This document shows, piece after piece, positions 22,855 through 32,254 of a DNA stretch of 64,000 nt (within the stretch, counting starts at the first letter, position 1; each line of letters opens with the position of its first letter). This stretch comes from Faecalibacterium prausnitzii. GTDB taxonomy: Bacteria; Bacillota; Clostridia; Oscillospirales; Ruminococcaceae. The notes below the pieces were generated by a model, which ran no database searches, was not told the origin of the DNA, and saw nothing but the letters and a program-made list of their open reading frames with translations. Position numbers and translations under genes: made by a program. The stretch is from contig SFDE01000011.1 in assembly GCA_004558805.1 (NCBI GenBank), positions 62,001 through 126,000 on the forward strand. The letters are read 5' to 3'.

Positions 22855-25800
22855 TTATTCTTCTGCATCCAGCAGCTGCAGCAGCTCTTCCGGCTTCATG
22901 GACAGGATCGCCCCGTCTGCGGAGCCGGTGACGGTCTCCGCCAGAGTCTGCTTTGCCGCCTGCAATTCCACGATCTTTTCTTCAATGGTGTCCTGTGCAA
23001 TGAGCTTGTACACCTGCACCGGGTTTTTCTGCCCGATGCGGTAGGCGCGGTCAGTCGCCTGATTCTGTGCCGCCACGTTCCACCATGGGTCGTAGTGGAT
23101 GACGATGTCCGCCGCCGTCAGGTTCAGACCGGTGCCTCCGGCACGGAGAGAGATCAGGAACACCCCTGCCTCCCCGTTGTTGAACCGCCGCACCAGCTCT
23201 GCCCGCACCGGCTTGGGGGTGGAGCCCTGCAGGGTGAAGTGGCTCACCCCGACCTCGTCCAGCCGCTTTGCCAGCAGCTCCAGCATGGAGGTGAACTGAC
23301 TGAACAGCAGGATCCGGTGTCCCCCCTCCACTGCCGCCGTCACCAGCTCCATGCAGGCGTCCAGCTTGGCGCTGCCGCCGGTCCAGTTGTCCCCCACCAG
23401 CCGGGGGTCGCAGCAGATCTGCCGCAGCCGCATAAGCACCGCAAACACTGCCATCTTGTCCTCCGGCTTTGCGGCACGGAGCTTTTCCCGGGCGTCCACC
23501 ACGGCGGCAAGGTACAGCTTCCGCTGCTGGGGTTCCAGCTCGATGCGATGGATGTTCTCGGTCTTGGGGGGCAGCTCCTGCAGCACTTCCGCCTTCATAC
23601 GGCGGAGGATGAAGGGTCCCGTAAGCTGGTTCAGCCGCCGCACTGCGTTCTGGTCCTCCTCCTGCACGATGGGTTTTTCAAACCGGGCGCAGAAGGTCTT
23701 GTAGGAGGGCAGGTACCCCGGCATCAGGAAGGAGAAGATGCTCCACAATTCTCCCAGACGGTTTTCCACTGGGGTGCCCGTAAGGGCAAACCGTACCTGA
23801 CTTTTTACCTGACACACCGCCTTGTACTTCTGGGTACTGTGATTTTTGATCGCCTGCGCCTCGTCCAGAATGCAGGCGTAGAAGGACTGCCGCCCATACA
23901 GCTCCTCGTCCCGCCGCAGCAGGTCGTAGCTGGTGACCACGATGTCCGCCTGCCCCCACTGCTTTGTCAGACCGGCACGGTGGGCGGCGTCTCCGTCCAC
24001 CGCCACGCAGGTAAGCTGAGGGGTGAACTTTCTGCACTCCTCTTCCCAGTTCAGCACCAAAGATGCAGGGCAGACGATGAGGCTGGGCAGGGTCTGCCCG
24101 CCCTCTTTCTTTGCCAGCAGGTAGCTCAGCACCTGCACCGTCTTGCCCAAGCCCATATCGTCTGCCAGAATGCCCCCCATGCCGTAGCCGTCCAGAGTCC
24201 GCAGCCAGCGGTAGCCGTCCCGCTGGTACTTCCGCAGCACCTTTTGCAGGGACAGGGGCGGGGTGTACTCGCTGTCCCGGACTGCGTGGAAGCTGCGGCT
24301 GATCCGCCGGAAGGCGTCGTCCCGGTTGAACCGCAGCCCGCTCTGCCCGCTCAGTGCCCAGTCCAGCGTGGGGGCACGGTAAAGGGGCAGCTGGGCGTGC
24401 CCATCCTTCAGCTTTGCGCCGGAAAGCTCCAGCGTGTCGTTAAGCTCATCCAGCCCTTCCAGGCTGTCATCCAGCCGCAGCAGCCGCCCGTCCCGCAGCC
24501 GGTGATACCGCTTTTTCTGGTGCAGGGACTTCAGCAGCGCCTTCAGCTCCGCCACCGGGAACTCCCCGGTGTCCACCTCCAGATCCAGCACGCTGCCCTG
24601 CACCGACACCCCCACCGAGATCCTGGGAGGCTGCGCCTGCAGGTTCCGGAAGGCGTCGGTAAGGTAGACCTCGCCCTCTGCCAGCAGGGCAGGCACCCCT
24701 TCTTCCAGCAGCCGGTAGATCTCTTCTTCCTCCTGCTGCCGGTACAGCTCCGGGTTTTCCGGCTCCGGCTGCAGGTAGCTGCCCAGCAGCCGCCGGGCAC
24801 GGTTCTCCGCACGGGGGTCCCGCAGCAGCTCCGCCGGGGCGGGGGCAAAGGGGGTCACCTTGTCCTCCCCGTACAAAAACTCCGCATGTGCCTCTATGGT
24901 CATCCGGTCCGGGGCGTCCAGATAGAACTGCACCACCGGCTCCAGAGGGATCTGGTTCAGCAGCAGCCGCTCCGGGTCCACAATGTTCACCTTGCTGCCC
25001 AGCTCCGGCAGCACATAGCTGCAAAAGGCAGTGGCATCGGCGCTGGTAAAGAACAGGGTCTTGCCGCACAGCGCCTGCAATGCCGGCAGCAGCCGGGCAC
25101 AGCTGCTGCGCTGCAGCCGCCACAGGGTGTCCTGCCCCACCAGATAGTCGTAGTCCAGCCCGTGGGTCACCGCCAGCTCCGGTTCCACCGCTATGGTCAC
25201 GCCGCCCCGGTGCCGCTGTACCGTCAGGGTCATGGAGGGCATCCCCTCCCGCAGCTCATAGCCTCCCAAAAGACCGGTGGGGGCATACAGCTCCGCCAGC
25301 TCGTCAAAGATCTCTCCCGTAAGGGGCAGCCCTCCGGCAGGACCCTTTTCCACTGCGTAGCTGTAGCTGCGCACCACGTTGGTCTCCATGCTCTGCTTGG
25401 CGTTCACCTGTCGGCGCAGCAGCCGCAGCAGCTGCTGTGCCTCCCCGTCAAAAGCATCCCACCGGTGCACAAAGGCAAGCGCCTTGCCGTAGCTGACGGT
25501 CCTGCCGTTTTCCACTGCATCCAGCAGAGCGGGGATGCTTTTTACCACATACTGCCGCCCCTTTTCTCCATCCGAGATCCGCAGCCGCAGCCAGGGCTGC
25601 TGCCCGGGCAGCATAGTCAGTTCCGGCTCCAGCTGGGCAAAGCCGGTGCGCTGCAGCGGCTGCACCGGGGCAAGGTCCTCCAGTGCGCTCTGCTGGTAGG
25701 TCTCCAGCAGTTTCTGTGCCTCGTAGTCCGAGGTGGGGGTCTCTCCCCGCCACTTTTTGCCAAACAGCATCTCCAGCCCGGAGGAATAGCTGTCCTTCCG

Positions 25801-26160
25801 GGGAGGCTCTGCCCCCAACAGCGCCGTGCCCCGCACCACGCCGGGGATCTTCTCCGGCTCCGGGGCAGGGGCGTGTTCCTCTGCGTCTGCCAGCAGCAAG
25901 GCACCGATGTGCTTGCAGTAGGTGCCGTCGCCGTTCTGGTTGTAGGGGCAATCGCAGGAGGCGCTGACAAAGCTGCCGTTTTCCCGCAGCCACACCTGGG
26001 TGTAATAGCACTCCGCCCCGCTGCCCTGCACCAGTGCGGTGATGTGGCGCACCCCCTCCGGGTTGGTGGTCTGGTCCTGCTGCAGGATACGGCGGCGGTA
26101 CTTTTTGGCACGCTCAAAGATGGACCCACCCAGCAGCGTCCGGATCTCCTCTGCATCCAT
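22855..26160 (-). CDS. SNF2-family DNA-dependent ATPase with SWIM zinc finger
   Basis: 1101 residues. Order: N-terminal SWIM finger (CDCPYNQNGDGTYCKHIGA, around residue 70), a long middle region typical of bacterial SNF2 proteins, then the two-lobed helicase core: Walker A DDMGLGKTVQ, DEAQ box ILDEAQAIKNH, TGTPVENRLGELWS, LLFSQFTSMLE, and ATDRAYRIGQ. Such ATPases translocate along duplex DNA and remodel protein-DNA complexes; the cellular role of bacterial SWI/SNF proteins is mostly unknown. Start ATG 26160 with GGGAGGG 7 bases upstream. First gene of a four-gene minus-strand unit. No restriction-modification or defence partner gene is adjacent. Confidence 0.93.
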   Translation of the reverse strand: MDAEEIRTLLGGSIFERAKKYRRRILQQDQTTNPEGVRHITALVQGSGAECYYTQVWLRENGSFVSASCDCPYNQNGDGTYCKHIGALLLADAEEHAPAPEPEKIPGVVRGTALLGAEPPRKDSYSSGLEMLFGKKWRGETPTSDYEAQKLLETYQQSALEDLAPVQPLQRTGFAQLEPELTMLPGQQPWLRLRISDGEKGRQYVVKSIPALLDAVENGRTVSYGKALAFVHRWDAFDGEAQQLLRLLRRQVNAKQSMETNVVRSYSYAVEKGPAGGLPLTGEIFDELAELYAPTGLLGGYELREGMPSMTLTVQRHRGGVTIAVEPELAVTHGLDYDYLVGQDTLWRLQRSSCARLLPALQALCGKTLFFTSADATAFCSYVLPELGSKVNIVDPERLLLNQIPLEPVVQFYLDAPDRMTIEAHAEFLYGEDKVTPFAPAPAELLRDPRAENRARRLLGSYLQPEPENPELYRQQEEEEIYRLLEEGVPALLAEGEVYLTDAFRNLQAQPPRISVGVSVQGSVLDLEVDTGEFPVAELKALLKSLHQKKRYHRLRDGRLLRLDDSLEGLDELNDTLELSGAKLKDGHAQLPLYRAPTLDWALSGQSGLRFNRDDAFRRISRSFHAVRDSEYTPPLSLQKVLRKYQRDGYRWLRTLDGYGMGGILADDMGLGKTVQVLSYLLAKKEGGQTLPSLIVCPASLVLNWEEECRKFTPQLTCVAVDGDAAHRAGLTKQWGQADIVVTSYDLLRRDEELYGRQSFYACILDEAQAIKNHSTQKYKAVCQVKSQVRFALTGTPVENRLGELWSIFSFLMPGYLPSYKTFCARFEKPIVQEEDQNAVRRLNQLTGPFILRRMKAEVLQELPPKTENIHRIELEPQQRKLYLAAVVDAREKLRAAKPEDKMAVFAVLMRLRQICCDPRLVGDNWTGGSAKLDACMELVTAAVEGGHRILLFSQFTSMLELLAKRLDEVGVSHFTLQGSTPKPVRAELVRRFNNGEAGVFLISLRAGGTGLNLTAADIVIHYDPWWNVAAQNQATDRAYRIGQKNPVQVYKLIAQDTIEEKIVELQAAKQTLAETVTGSADGAILSMKPEELLQLLDAEE

Positions 26161-26308
26161 AGTTTTTCCCTCCCTCTGCGGCATCTGCCGGAAACCTTAT
26201 TTTATAAGAATACCGCGTTCCCCCGGCGGATGCAAGGGGTTTGCCCTCCTCCGGGCACAAAAAATGCCGCCTCCGTTTCTGGAGACGGCACTGCTGTGCA
26301 CAAGAAAG

Positions 26309-26698
26309 TTATTCGGGGTCGTTCTGCTCTGCATCTGCCCGCAGGGCGCTTTCGCGGATCTTTTCCAGCGTCTGCTCGCTGAGGATGTGCTCTGCCTTGC
26401 AGGCATCCTCGGCAGCGGTCTTTTCGTCCACGCCCAGCTGCATAAAAAAGTGGGTCAGCAGACGGTGGCGGCTGTAGATGCGCTCGGCGATCTCCCGACC
26501 CGGTTCCAGCAGGGTCAGGTTGCCCTCGCCGTCCACCGCGATATAGCCGTTTTCCCGCAGCTTCTTCATGGCGATGCTCACGCTGGCTTTGGTAAAGCCC
26601 AGCTCATTGACCACGTCAATGGAGCGCACTTTGCCCATACGCTGGGTAAGCATCAGGATCGTTTCAAGATAGTCTTCTGCGGACTGGTGGATCTGCAT
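26309..26698 (-). CDS. DtxR/MntR-family metal-dependent regulator (short form)
   Basis: 129 residues. N-terminal winged helix (SAEDYLETILML, then SIDVVNELGFTKASVSIAMKKLRENGYI) and metal-binding/dimerisation helices with GREIAERIYSRHRLLTHFFM-type sequence and the ligands Glu/Cys/His in EDACKAEHILSE. It lacks the C-terminal SH3-like domain. Such proteins repress metal uptake or storage genes when Mn2+ or Fe2+ binds. Start ATG with AGGAGG upstream. No metal transporter is next to it. Its promoter overlaps a perfect dyad (26774-26788), which suggests autoregulation. Confidence 0.88.
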   Translation of the reverse strand: MQIHQSAEDYLETILMLTQRMGKVRSIDVVNELGFTKASVSIAMKKLRENGYIAVDGEGNLTLLEPGREIAERIYSRHRLLTHFFMQLGVDEKTAAEDACKAEHILSEQTLEKIRESALRADAEQNDPE

Positions 26699-26773
26699 GG
26701 TCTGGTTGCCTCCTGCCTTGTTCCCTGCCCTCGGGGAAGATTTCTGCCGGGATGCAAAGCACCGCGGTTTGTA

Positions 26774-26808
26774 TGATATAGGATATCACATTCTGCAGGT
26801 CGATGCAA
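26774..26808 (-). promoter_or_regulatory. Promoter and probable operator of the DtxR-type gene
   Basis: Minus strand TTGCAT (26808-26803), N17, TATCCT (26785-26780). The -10 lies within the perfect dyad TGATAT-AGG-ATATCA (26774-26788). A second palindrome GTTTGTT-AA-AACAAAC sits further upstream at 26823-26838. Confidence 0.65.
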
Positions 26809-26915
26809 GCAATCTGCAGGAAGTTTGTTAAAACAAACCAATTTTCTCCTGCACAGTTTTGCCGTTCTGGCGGTTTTTGCCCGGATATATTTTGTGCAAA
26901 GGGAATAAATCCGTC

Positions 26916-27473
26916 TTATTCTGCCTCTGCCAGATACGCCGCCGGTCCGGACTGGTACAGATCCCCTCCGACCGCATCCAGGACAACGGTCAGGGGCATA
27001 TCCTGCACCGTAAGGCGGCGCACCGCTTCGCAGCCCAGATCTTCCCACGCAATGACTTCCAAAGTCTTTACGCTCTTTGCCATCAGGGCACCGGCACCGC
27101 CCAGCGCCGCAAGATACACGGCACCGTTGCGCACCACGGCAGCCTTTACCGCCTCGTCCCGCTTGCCCTTGCCGATCATGATCTTATTGCCCAGATCCAG
27201 CAGCCGGGGGCTCATGGCGTCCATGCGCCCGCTGGTGGTAGGTCCGGCGGAGCCGATGACCCGACCCGGACGCTCCGGGGTGGGTCCCACATAGTAGATA
27301 GCGCTGCCTTCCAGCGGGAAAGGCAGTGCCTCTCCCCGGTCCAGTGCCTCCATCATCCGCCGGTGTGCCTGATCCCGCGCCGTGTACACCACGCCGGACA
27401 AAAACACCGTATCTCCCGCCCGGAGGGGGGCAAGGTCTGCGGCGGTGCAGGGGGTAGTCAGTCTGTATTCCAT
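26916..27473 (-). CDS. Class I fumarase, beta (C-terminal) subunit
   Basis: 185 residues. The swivelling C-terminal half of the oxygen-sensitive [4Fe-4S] fumarate hydratase, here a separate subunit, which interconverts fumarate and L-malate. Motifs: GDTVFLSGVVYTARDQAHRR, GPTTSGRMDAMSPRLLDLG and MIGKGKRDEAV. Start ATG 27473 with GGAGGGAG upstream; the alpha-subunit stop overlaps this region, so translation is coupled. Downstream of malic enzyme and the alpha subunit in one operon. The family also includes L(+)-tartrate dehydratases; the malic enzyme neighbour favours fumarase. Confidence 0.9.
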   Translation of the reverse strand: MEYRLTTPCTAADLAPLRAGDTVFLSGVVYTARDQAHRRMMEALDRGEALPFPLEGSAIYYVGPTPERPGRVIGSAGPTTSGRMDAMSPRLLDLGNKIMIGKGKRDEAVKAAVVRNGAVYLAALGGAGALMAKSVKTLEVIAWEDLGCEAVRRLTVQDMPLTVVLDAVGGDLYQSGPAAYLAEAE

Positions 27474-27484
27474 GGTCTCCCTCC

Positions 27485-28324
27485 TCACAGTTCCGCCGAG
27501 GCACGGCGGGTCACATGGCAGGAAACGTTCACTGCCACCGGCAGACCTGCCACATGGGTGGGCATCTGCTCAATGGAAAGTCCCAGACAGGTGGTCCTGC
27601 CGCCAAAGCCCTGGGGTCCGATGCCCAGCTGATTGATGGCAGCAAGAAGCTCCTGTTCCAGCTGTGCGTAGTAGGGGTCCGGGTTGGGCACATCCAGCGG
27701 GCGCAGCAGCGCCTTTTTTGCCAGATACGCCACCTTGTCAAAGCTTCCGCCCACGCCGATGCCCAGCACGATGGGAGGGCAGGGGTTGGAGCCTGCCAGC
27801 TTTACGGTGTCCACCACAAATTTCTTAAAGCCTTCCACTCCGTCGGCAGGCTTCAGCATCTGGATGCGGCTCATGTTCTCGCTGCCAAAGCCCTTGGGTG
27901 CCACGGTGATGCGGCAGCCCTCGCCGTCCACCAGATGCACCGTGATGGCTGCCGGGGTGTTGTCCCCGGTGTTGCCCCGGCGCAGCGGATCCGTCACGAT
28001 GCTCTTGCGCAGGTAGCCGTCGGTATAGCCCCGGCGCACCCCCTCGTGGATGGCGGCTTCAAAGCTGCCCTCAATGTGGACATCGGTGCCCAGCTCCACA
28101 AACACACACGCCATGCCGGTATCCTGACAGATGGGCAAGTCCGCCTCCTTTGCGGCGGACAGGTTGGACCACAAAAGGTCCAGCGTATTCCTTGCCAGCT
28201 GCCACGGCTCTTCCTGCCGTGCCTTTGCAAGGGCGGCTTCCACATCCGCCGGCAGCCGGGTATTTGCCTCGATGCACAGCCGTGCCACGGTATTGGTGAT
28301 CTCCTGTGCGGAAATGGTCCTCAT
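27485..28324 (-). CDS. Class I fumarase, alpha (N-terminal) subunit
   Basis: 279 residues. Carries the iron-sulfur cluster of the two-subunit fumarate hydratase. Visible cysteine-containing blocks: LPICQDTGMACVFVELG, SNPCPPIVLGIGVGGSFDKVA and GRTTCLGLSIEQMPTH, three cluster ligands as expected. Start ATG with GGAGGAGGAC upstream, 15 bases after malic enzyme. Together with malic enzyme it connects pyruvate, malate and fumarate, in either the reductive or the dicarboxylate-using direction. Tartrate dehydratase is an alternative reading. Confidence 0.9.
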   Translation of the reverse strand: MRTISAQEITNTVARLCIEANTRLPADVEAALAKARQEEPWQLARNTLDLLWSNLSAAKEADLPICQDTGMACVFVELGTDVHIEGSFEAAIHEGVRRGYTDGYLRKSIVTDPLRRGNTGDNTPAAITVHLVDGEGCRITVAPKGFGSENMSRIQMLKPADGVEGFKKFVVDTVKLAGSNPCPPIVLGIGVGGSFDKVAYLAKKALLRPLDVPNPDPYYAQLEQELLAAINQLGIGPQGFGGRTTCLGLSIEQMPTHVAGLPVAVNVSCHVTRRASAEL

Positions 28325-28339
28325 GGTGTCCTCCTCCGC

Positions 28340-29512
28340 TTACAGCCGTGCCGCGCCGGTGTCCCGTGCCGCCTTTGCCACGGCGTTTGCCACCGCCTCT
28401 GCCACCCGGGGGTCAAAGGCACCGGGAATAATGTTCTCCTCGCTGCGGTCGGCGTCGGTAATGAGGTCCGCAATGGCATAGGCGGCAGCAAGCTTCATCT
28501 CGTTGTTGATGTCCCGGGCACGGACGCTGAGGGCGCCCTTGAACAGACCGGGGAAGCACAGCACGTTGTTGACCTGATTGGGGAAGTCGCTGCGACCGGT
28601 CGCCATGACCCGGACGCCGCCTGCCTTGGCGTCCTCCGGCATGATCTCCGGGGTGGGATTTGCCATTGCAAAGACGATGGCGTCCTTGTTCATGGTCTTG
28701 CACAGCTCGGTGGTCAGGATGCCGGGGCGGGACACGCCGATGAACACATCAGCGCCCTCCATCGCCTCTTTCAGCCCGCCCTTGATCTGACGGGGGTTGG
28801 TGACCTCACCCAGCCAGTTCTTGTGCGCCTCGGCGCTGTTGCAGCCCTTGTACAGGGTGCCGAACTGGTCTACTGCCACGATGTCCTTTGCACCGGCGGT
28901 CATGAGCATCTTGATGATGGCGGTACCGGCTGCGCCGGGTCCGTTCAGCACGATGTGCACATCCTCCATCTTCTTGCCCACCACCCGCAGAGCGTTGATG
29001 AGGGCGGCGGTGACCACGATGGCGGTGCCATGCTGGTCGTCGTGGAAGACGGGGATGTCCAGCTCCCGCTCCAGAGTCTCCTCGATCTCAAAGCACTCGG
29101 GGCTCTTGATGTCCTCCAGATTGATGCCGCCAAAGGTGGGGGCGATCGCCTTGCAGGCAGCGATGACGCTGGCAGCATCGTGGGCGTCGATGCAGATGGG
29201 GAAGGCGTCCACCCCGCCAAACTCCTTGAACAGCACTGCCTTGCCTTCCATCACCGGCAGACCTGCCTCGGGACCGATATCCCCCAAGCCCAGCACGGCG
29301 GTGCCGTTGGACACCACCGCCACCATGTTGCCCTTAAAGGTGTACTTGTACACGTCCTCCGGGTTCTCCTTGATCTTGCGGCAGGGCTCTGCCACGCCGG
29401 GGGTATAGGCAGTGGACAGATCCTCCCGGGTCTTGACCTCCACCTTGCTGACGATGCCCACCTTTCCCTTGTGGGTCTCGTGCATTTCCAGAGCTGCTTT
29501 ATTGTAATCCAT
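28340..29512 (-). CDS. Malic enzyme (malate to pyruvate, decarboxylating)
   Basis: 390 residues, the short bacterial form without the phosphotransacetylase-like extension. Oxidatively decarboxylates L-malate to pyruvate and CO2 with NAD(P)+. Seen: VKTREDLSTAYTPGVAEPC with the catalytic Tyr, VSNGTAVLGLGDIG, the lysine in MEGKAVLFKEFGGVDAFPIC, and the nucleotide loop GPGAAGTAIIKML. Start ATG with GGAGG upstream. First gene of the malic enzyme-fumarase operon; a TGGAAA-N17-TACAAT sequence with an extended -10 (TGC) lies upstream. Cofactor preference cannot be fixed by eye. Confidence 0.94.
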   Translation of the reverse strand: MDYNKAALEMHETHKGKVGIVSKVEVKTREDLSTAYTPGVAEPCRKIKENPEDVYKYTFKGNMVAVVSNGTAVLGLGDIGPEAGLPVMEGKAVLFKEFGGVDAFPICIDAHDAASVIAACKAIAPTFGGINLEDIKSPECFEIEETLERELDIPVFHDDQHGTAIVVTAALINALRVVGKKMEDVHIVLNGPGAAGTAIIKMLMTAGAKDIVAVDQFGTLYKGCNSAEAHKNWLGEVTNPRQIKGGLKEAMEGADVFIGVSRPGILTTELCKTMNKDAIVFAMANPTPEIMPEDAKAGGVRVMATGRSDFPNQVNNVLCFPGLFKGALSVRARDINNEMKLAAAYAIADLITDADRSEENIIPGAFDPRVAEAVANAVAKAARDTGAARL

Positions 29513-29779
29513 TTTTATCCTCCATTACGGTGCCCTACGTCTGCCGGGGCAGAACGTGCATACTTTCAACTTTTTTATTGTAGCAGAACCGCCGGGGCAT
29601 TTCCACCGGTTTTCTGCCTTTTTCCCCGGCAGGGAGGGCAAAAGTGTGACCCAAACCGCCGGGCAACTGTGGAAATTCTGCAAAAAACTTTTCTTTTATC
29701 GCCAGAACGTATATAATAAAAGGGTATCTGCTCAGAATTTTCCGACCCCTTTCCGGGGTCCTTTACAGGAGGTATTTTC

Positions 29780-30952
29780 TTGAAACGTAACACTCGCACC
29801 CTGCTGTGCATCCTGTGCGCCATCCTTGCCGTAGTCTGCGTGATCTTTGCCGGGTTCACGCTGATCAAGGGCAAGAACAGTGCTTCTCCCGCATCTTCCG
29901 CATCTTCCGGCAGCACCACTTCCATCTACGGCAGTGCCGCAGACTACGACTACCAGAACTTTAACTACAGCGACGGGCTGGATGCCAAGGGCTACCGCAC
30001 CGGCATCCGGGCGCTGGACTACGTCACCCTTCCGGCAGACGTTGCCGCCCTGCCCATTGCCAAGGCGGACATCACCCCCACCGAGGCAGACATCCAGTCC
30101 CAGATCGACAGCCTGCTGACCCAGTACACCACCAGCCAGACCGTCACCGGACGTGCCGCCCAGAAAGGCGACACCGTAAACATCGACTACGCCGGCACTG
30201 TGGATGGGGTCGCCTTTACCGGCGGCACCTGCGCAGGCTACGACCTGACCCTTGGCAGCGGCAGCTTCATCGACGGCTTTGAGGACCAGATCGTGGGGCA
30301 CAACATCGGAGATACCTTTGACGTCAATGTCACCTTCCCCACCGGATACAATGACTCCACCGATGCCGAGGGCAACGCCATCACCCTCAGCGGCAAGGCG
30401 GCGGTGTTCAGCGTCACCCTCAACTCCATCTCCCAGTCGGTGACCCCGGAGCTTACCGACGCATGGGTAGACACCACCTTTGGCACCAGCGACGGTCTGC
30501 ACACGGTGGAGGCGCTGCGCAGCTACTACGCCGCCGCCCTGCAGGACAGCGATCTGGAAAATGCCCTTATGGACGCCCTGCTGGACGGTGCCCAGTTCAA
30601 AGAGCTGCCCAAAGAGGTGACCAGCTATTACATCCGGCTGTATCTGAACTATTACTACAGCCTTGCTTCCAACTACTACCAGACGGATCTGGAAACCTTT
30701 GCCAAGGCAAACGGCTATGCCGATGCGGATGCCATGATGGCGGATTCCGACAGCATGTTCACCCATCTGGCAAAGCAGGATCTGCTGTATCAGGCAATTG
30801 CCGAGACCCAGAACATCCAGCCCACTCAGGAACAGCTGGACACCGCCGCTGCCTCCTACAGCGCCGACCTCTACGGCGAAAACTTTATCTACCAGACCGC
30901 CCTGCAGAATGCGGTGATGGACTGGCTGAAATCCACCGCCGTCATCTCCTGA
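29780..30952 (+). CDS. Membrane-anchored FKBP/trigger-factor-like peptidyl-prolyl isomerase
   Basis: 390 residues. Start is TTG at 29780 with a perfect AGGAGG 7 bases upstream. An N-terminal membrane helix (TLLCILCAILAVVCVIFAGF) is followed by a Ser/Ala-rich linker, placing the rest outside the cell. The middle has an FKBP domain (AQKGDTVNIDYAGTVDGVAF, then SFIDGFEDQIVGHNIGDTF) and the C-terminal half resembles the helical trigger-factor C-domain (EVTSYYIRLYLNYYYSLASN). Order and motifs match trigger factor without its ribosome-binding domain. Probable role: folding of secreted proteins. A monocistronic unit closed by a strong terminator. Confidence 0.83.
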   Translation: MKRNTRTLLCILCAILAVVCVIFAGFTLIKGKNSASPASSASSGSTTSIYGSAADYDYQNFNYSDGLDAKGYRTGIRALDYVTLPADVAALPIAKADITPTEADIQSQIDSLLTQYTTSQTVTGRAAQKGDTVNIDYAGTVDGVAFTGGTCAGYDLTLGSGSFIDGFEDQIVGHNIGDTFDVNVTFPTGYNDSTDAEGNAITLSGKAAVFSVTLNSISQSVTPELTDAWVDTTFGTSDGLHTVEALRSYYAAALQDSDLENALMDALLDGAQFKELPKEVTSYYIRLYLNYYYSLASNYYQTDLETFAKANGYADADAMMADSDSMFTHLAKQDLLYQAIAETQNIQPTQEQLDTAAASYSADLYGENFIYQTALQNAVMDWLKSTAVIS

Positions 30953-30969
30953 CGAACTCTAAAAAGCAG

Positions 30970-31006
30970 AATGCCGTGTCCCGGAGCCGGGGCACGGCAT
31001 TTTTTG
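30970..31006 (+). terminator. Terminator of the FKBP-like gene
   Basis: AATGCCGTGTCCCGG-AGC-CGGGGCACGGCATTTTTT (broken here at the loop), 17 bases after the stop. Confidence 0.93.
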
Positions 31007-31091
31007 CGTCTGGGTTTTTACACGATAAAAGGGACCGCCGCAGGATGCAGCAGCCCCCAAAAGGAAGAGAAGAAGATGGGTATTACAGGGT

Positions 31092-32024
31092 TCAGTCTGC
31101 GAACAGCGGGGTAGACAGGTAGCGGTCGCCGGTATCCGGCAGCAGCACCACAATGTTCTTGCCGGCGTTCTCCGGGCGCTTTGCCAGCTGCAATGCCGCC
31201 CACACCGCCGCACCGGAGGAGATGCCCACCAGCACACCCTCCTTGCGTCCGATAAGACGACCAGTGGCAAAGGCATCATCGTTCTCCACGGCGATGACCT
31301 CATCGTAGACCTTGGTGTCCAGCACCTCCGGTACAAAACCTGCACCGATGCCCTGGATCTTATGTGCCCCGGCGGTGCCCTTGCTCAGCACCGGAGAGGA
31401 GGCAGGCTCCACGGCAACCACTTTCACACCGGGGTTCTTGCTCTTCAGGTACTTGCCCACGCCGGTGACGGTACCGCCGGTACCTACGCCTGCCACAAAG
31501 ATGTCCACCTTTCCATCGGTATCCTCCCAGATCTCGGGACCGGTGGTCTCAATGTGTGCCTGAGGGTTGGCAGGGTTCACAAACTGCCCGGGAATGAAGG
31601 CACCGGGGATCTCTTTTGCCAGCTCATCCGCCTTGGCAATGGCGCCCTTCATGCCCTTGGCGCCCTCGCTGAGCACCAGCTCTGCGCCGTATGCCTTCAT
31701 CAGCTGCCGACGCTCCACGCTCATGGTCTCAGGCATGACGATGATGATGCGGTAGCCCTTGGCAGCCGCCACGGCAGCAAGACCGATACCGGTGTTGCCG
31801 GAGGTAGGCTCAATGATCACCGAGCCTTCCTTCAGCAGACCCTTTTCCTCTGCATCATCGATCATCTTTTTGGCAATGCGGTCCTTTACCGAGCCGGCGG
31901 GGTTAAAGTACTCCAGCTTGGCAAGGATGTGGGCAGGCAGCTGCTGCTCCTTTTCGATATGGGTCAGCTCCAGCAGCGGGGTGTGACCGATCAACTGATC
32001 TGCAGCGGTAAAGATCTTGCTCAT
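31092..32024 (-). CDS. cysK: Cysteine synthase (O-acetylserine sulfhydrylase)
   Basis: 310 residues. PLP enzyme forming cysteine from O-acetylserine and sulfide. PLP lysine in NPAGSVKDRIAKKM, substrate loop TSGNTGIGLAAVAA, phosphate-binding GVGTGGTVTGVGKYLK, and C-terminal SSGAAVWAALQLAK. Start ATG 32024 chosen because GGAGGGAATT lies just upstream; the frame is open further upstream without coding character. Transcribed away from an Rrf2 regulator gene that shares the intergenic control region. Supplies cysteine for iscS, cysS and protein synthesis. Confidence 0.95.
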   Translation of the reverse strand: MSKIFTAADQLIGHTPLLELTHIEKEQQLPAHILAKLEYFNPAGSVKDRIAKKMIDDAEEKGLLKEGSVIIEPTSGNTGIGLAAVAAAKGYRIIIVMPETMSVERRQLMKAYGAELVLSEGAKGMKGAIAKADELAKEIPGAFIPGQFVNPANPQAHIETTGPEIWEDTDGKVDIFVAGVGTGGTVTGVGKYLKSKNPGVKVVAVEPASSPVLSKGTAGAHKIQGIGAGFVPEVLDTKVYDEVIAVENDDAFATGRLIGRKEGVLVGISSGAAVWAALQLAKRPENAGKNIVVLLPDTGDRYLSTPLFAD

Positions 32025-32173
32025 GGTAATTCCCTCCTGATACGGATACACGATTCTTTCCGGCGGCAGTCTCTGCGCCGCCGCCTGTGCCGGGAGACCC
32101 GGTATACTTTCCAAGATCACCCACAGTCCGGTGTTCAACACTATAAACCGATGTAGTTTGTGGGTTTGATGGT

Positions 32174-32202
32174 ATTATAGCCCTCCTTCCGGCGGTTGTC
32201 AA
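32174..32202 (-). promoter_or_regulatory. cysK promoter
   Basis: Minus strand TTGACA-N17-TATAAT, both hexamers perfect. Downstream of the -10 lies an imperfect dyad (about 32132-32155, CACTATAAAC-N7-GTTTGTG on the plus strand), a candidate site for the divergent Rrf2 protein. Confidence 0.85.
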
Positions 32203-32225
32203 TGGTTTTTTGCAAAAAAGCGGGA

Positions 32226-32254
32226 TTGAAATATTATTTACCCTGTTGTATAAT
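32226..32254 (+). promoter_or_regulatory. Promoter of the second Rrf2 gene with overlapping dyad
   Basis: TTGAAA-N17-TATAAT. The -10 is centred in TTACCCT-N10-AGGTTAA (32238-32261), arms matching at 6 of 7 positions, a likely autoregulatory site. Confidence 0.75.

Noticed and set aside
22750..26382. 1210-codon open frame on the plus strand opposite the SNF2 gene
   Set aside because: It is the antisense of a clear SNF2 ATPase. High GC at third positions removes stops on the opposite strand; the translation is Gln/His/Leu-rich with no family motif and no ribosome-binding site.
27515..29716. 733-codon plus-strand frame opposite the fumarase and malic enzyme genes
   Set aside because: It spans three genes in antisense and continues into the next promoter; not a gene.
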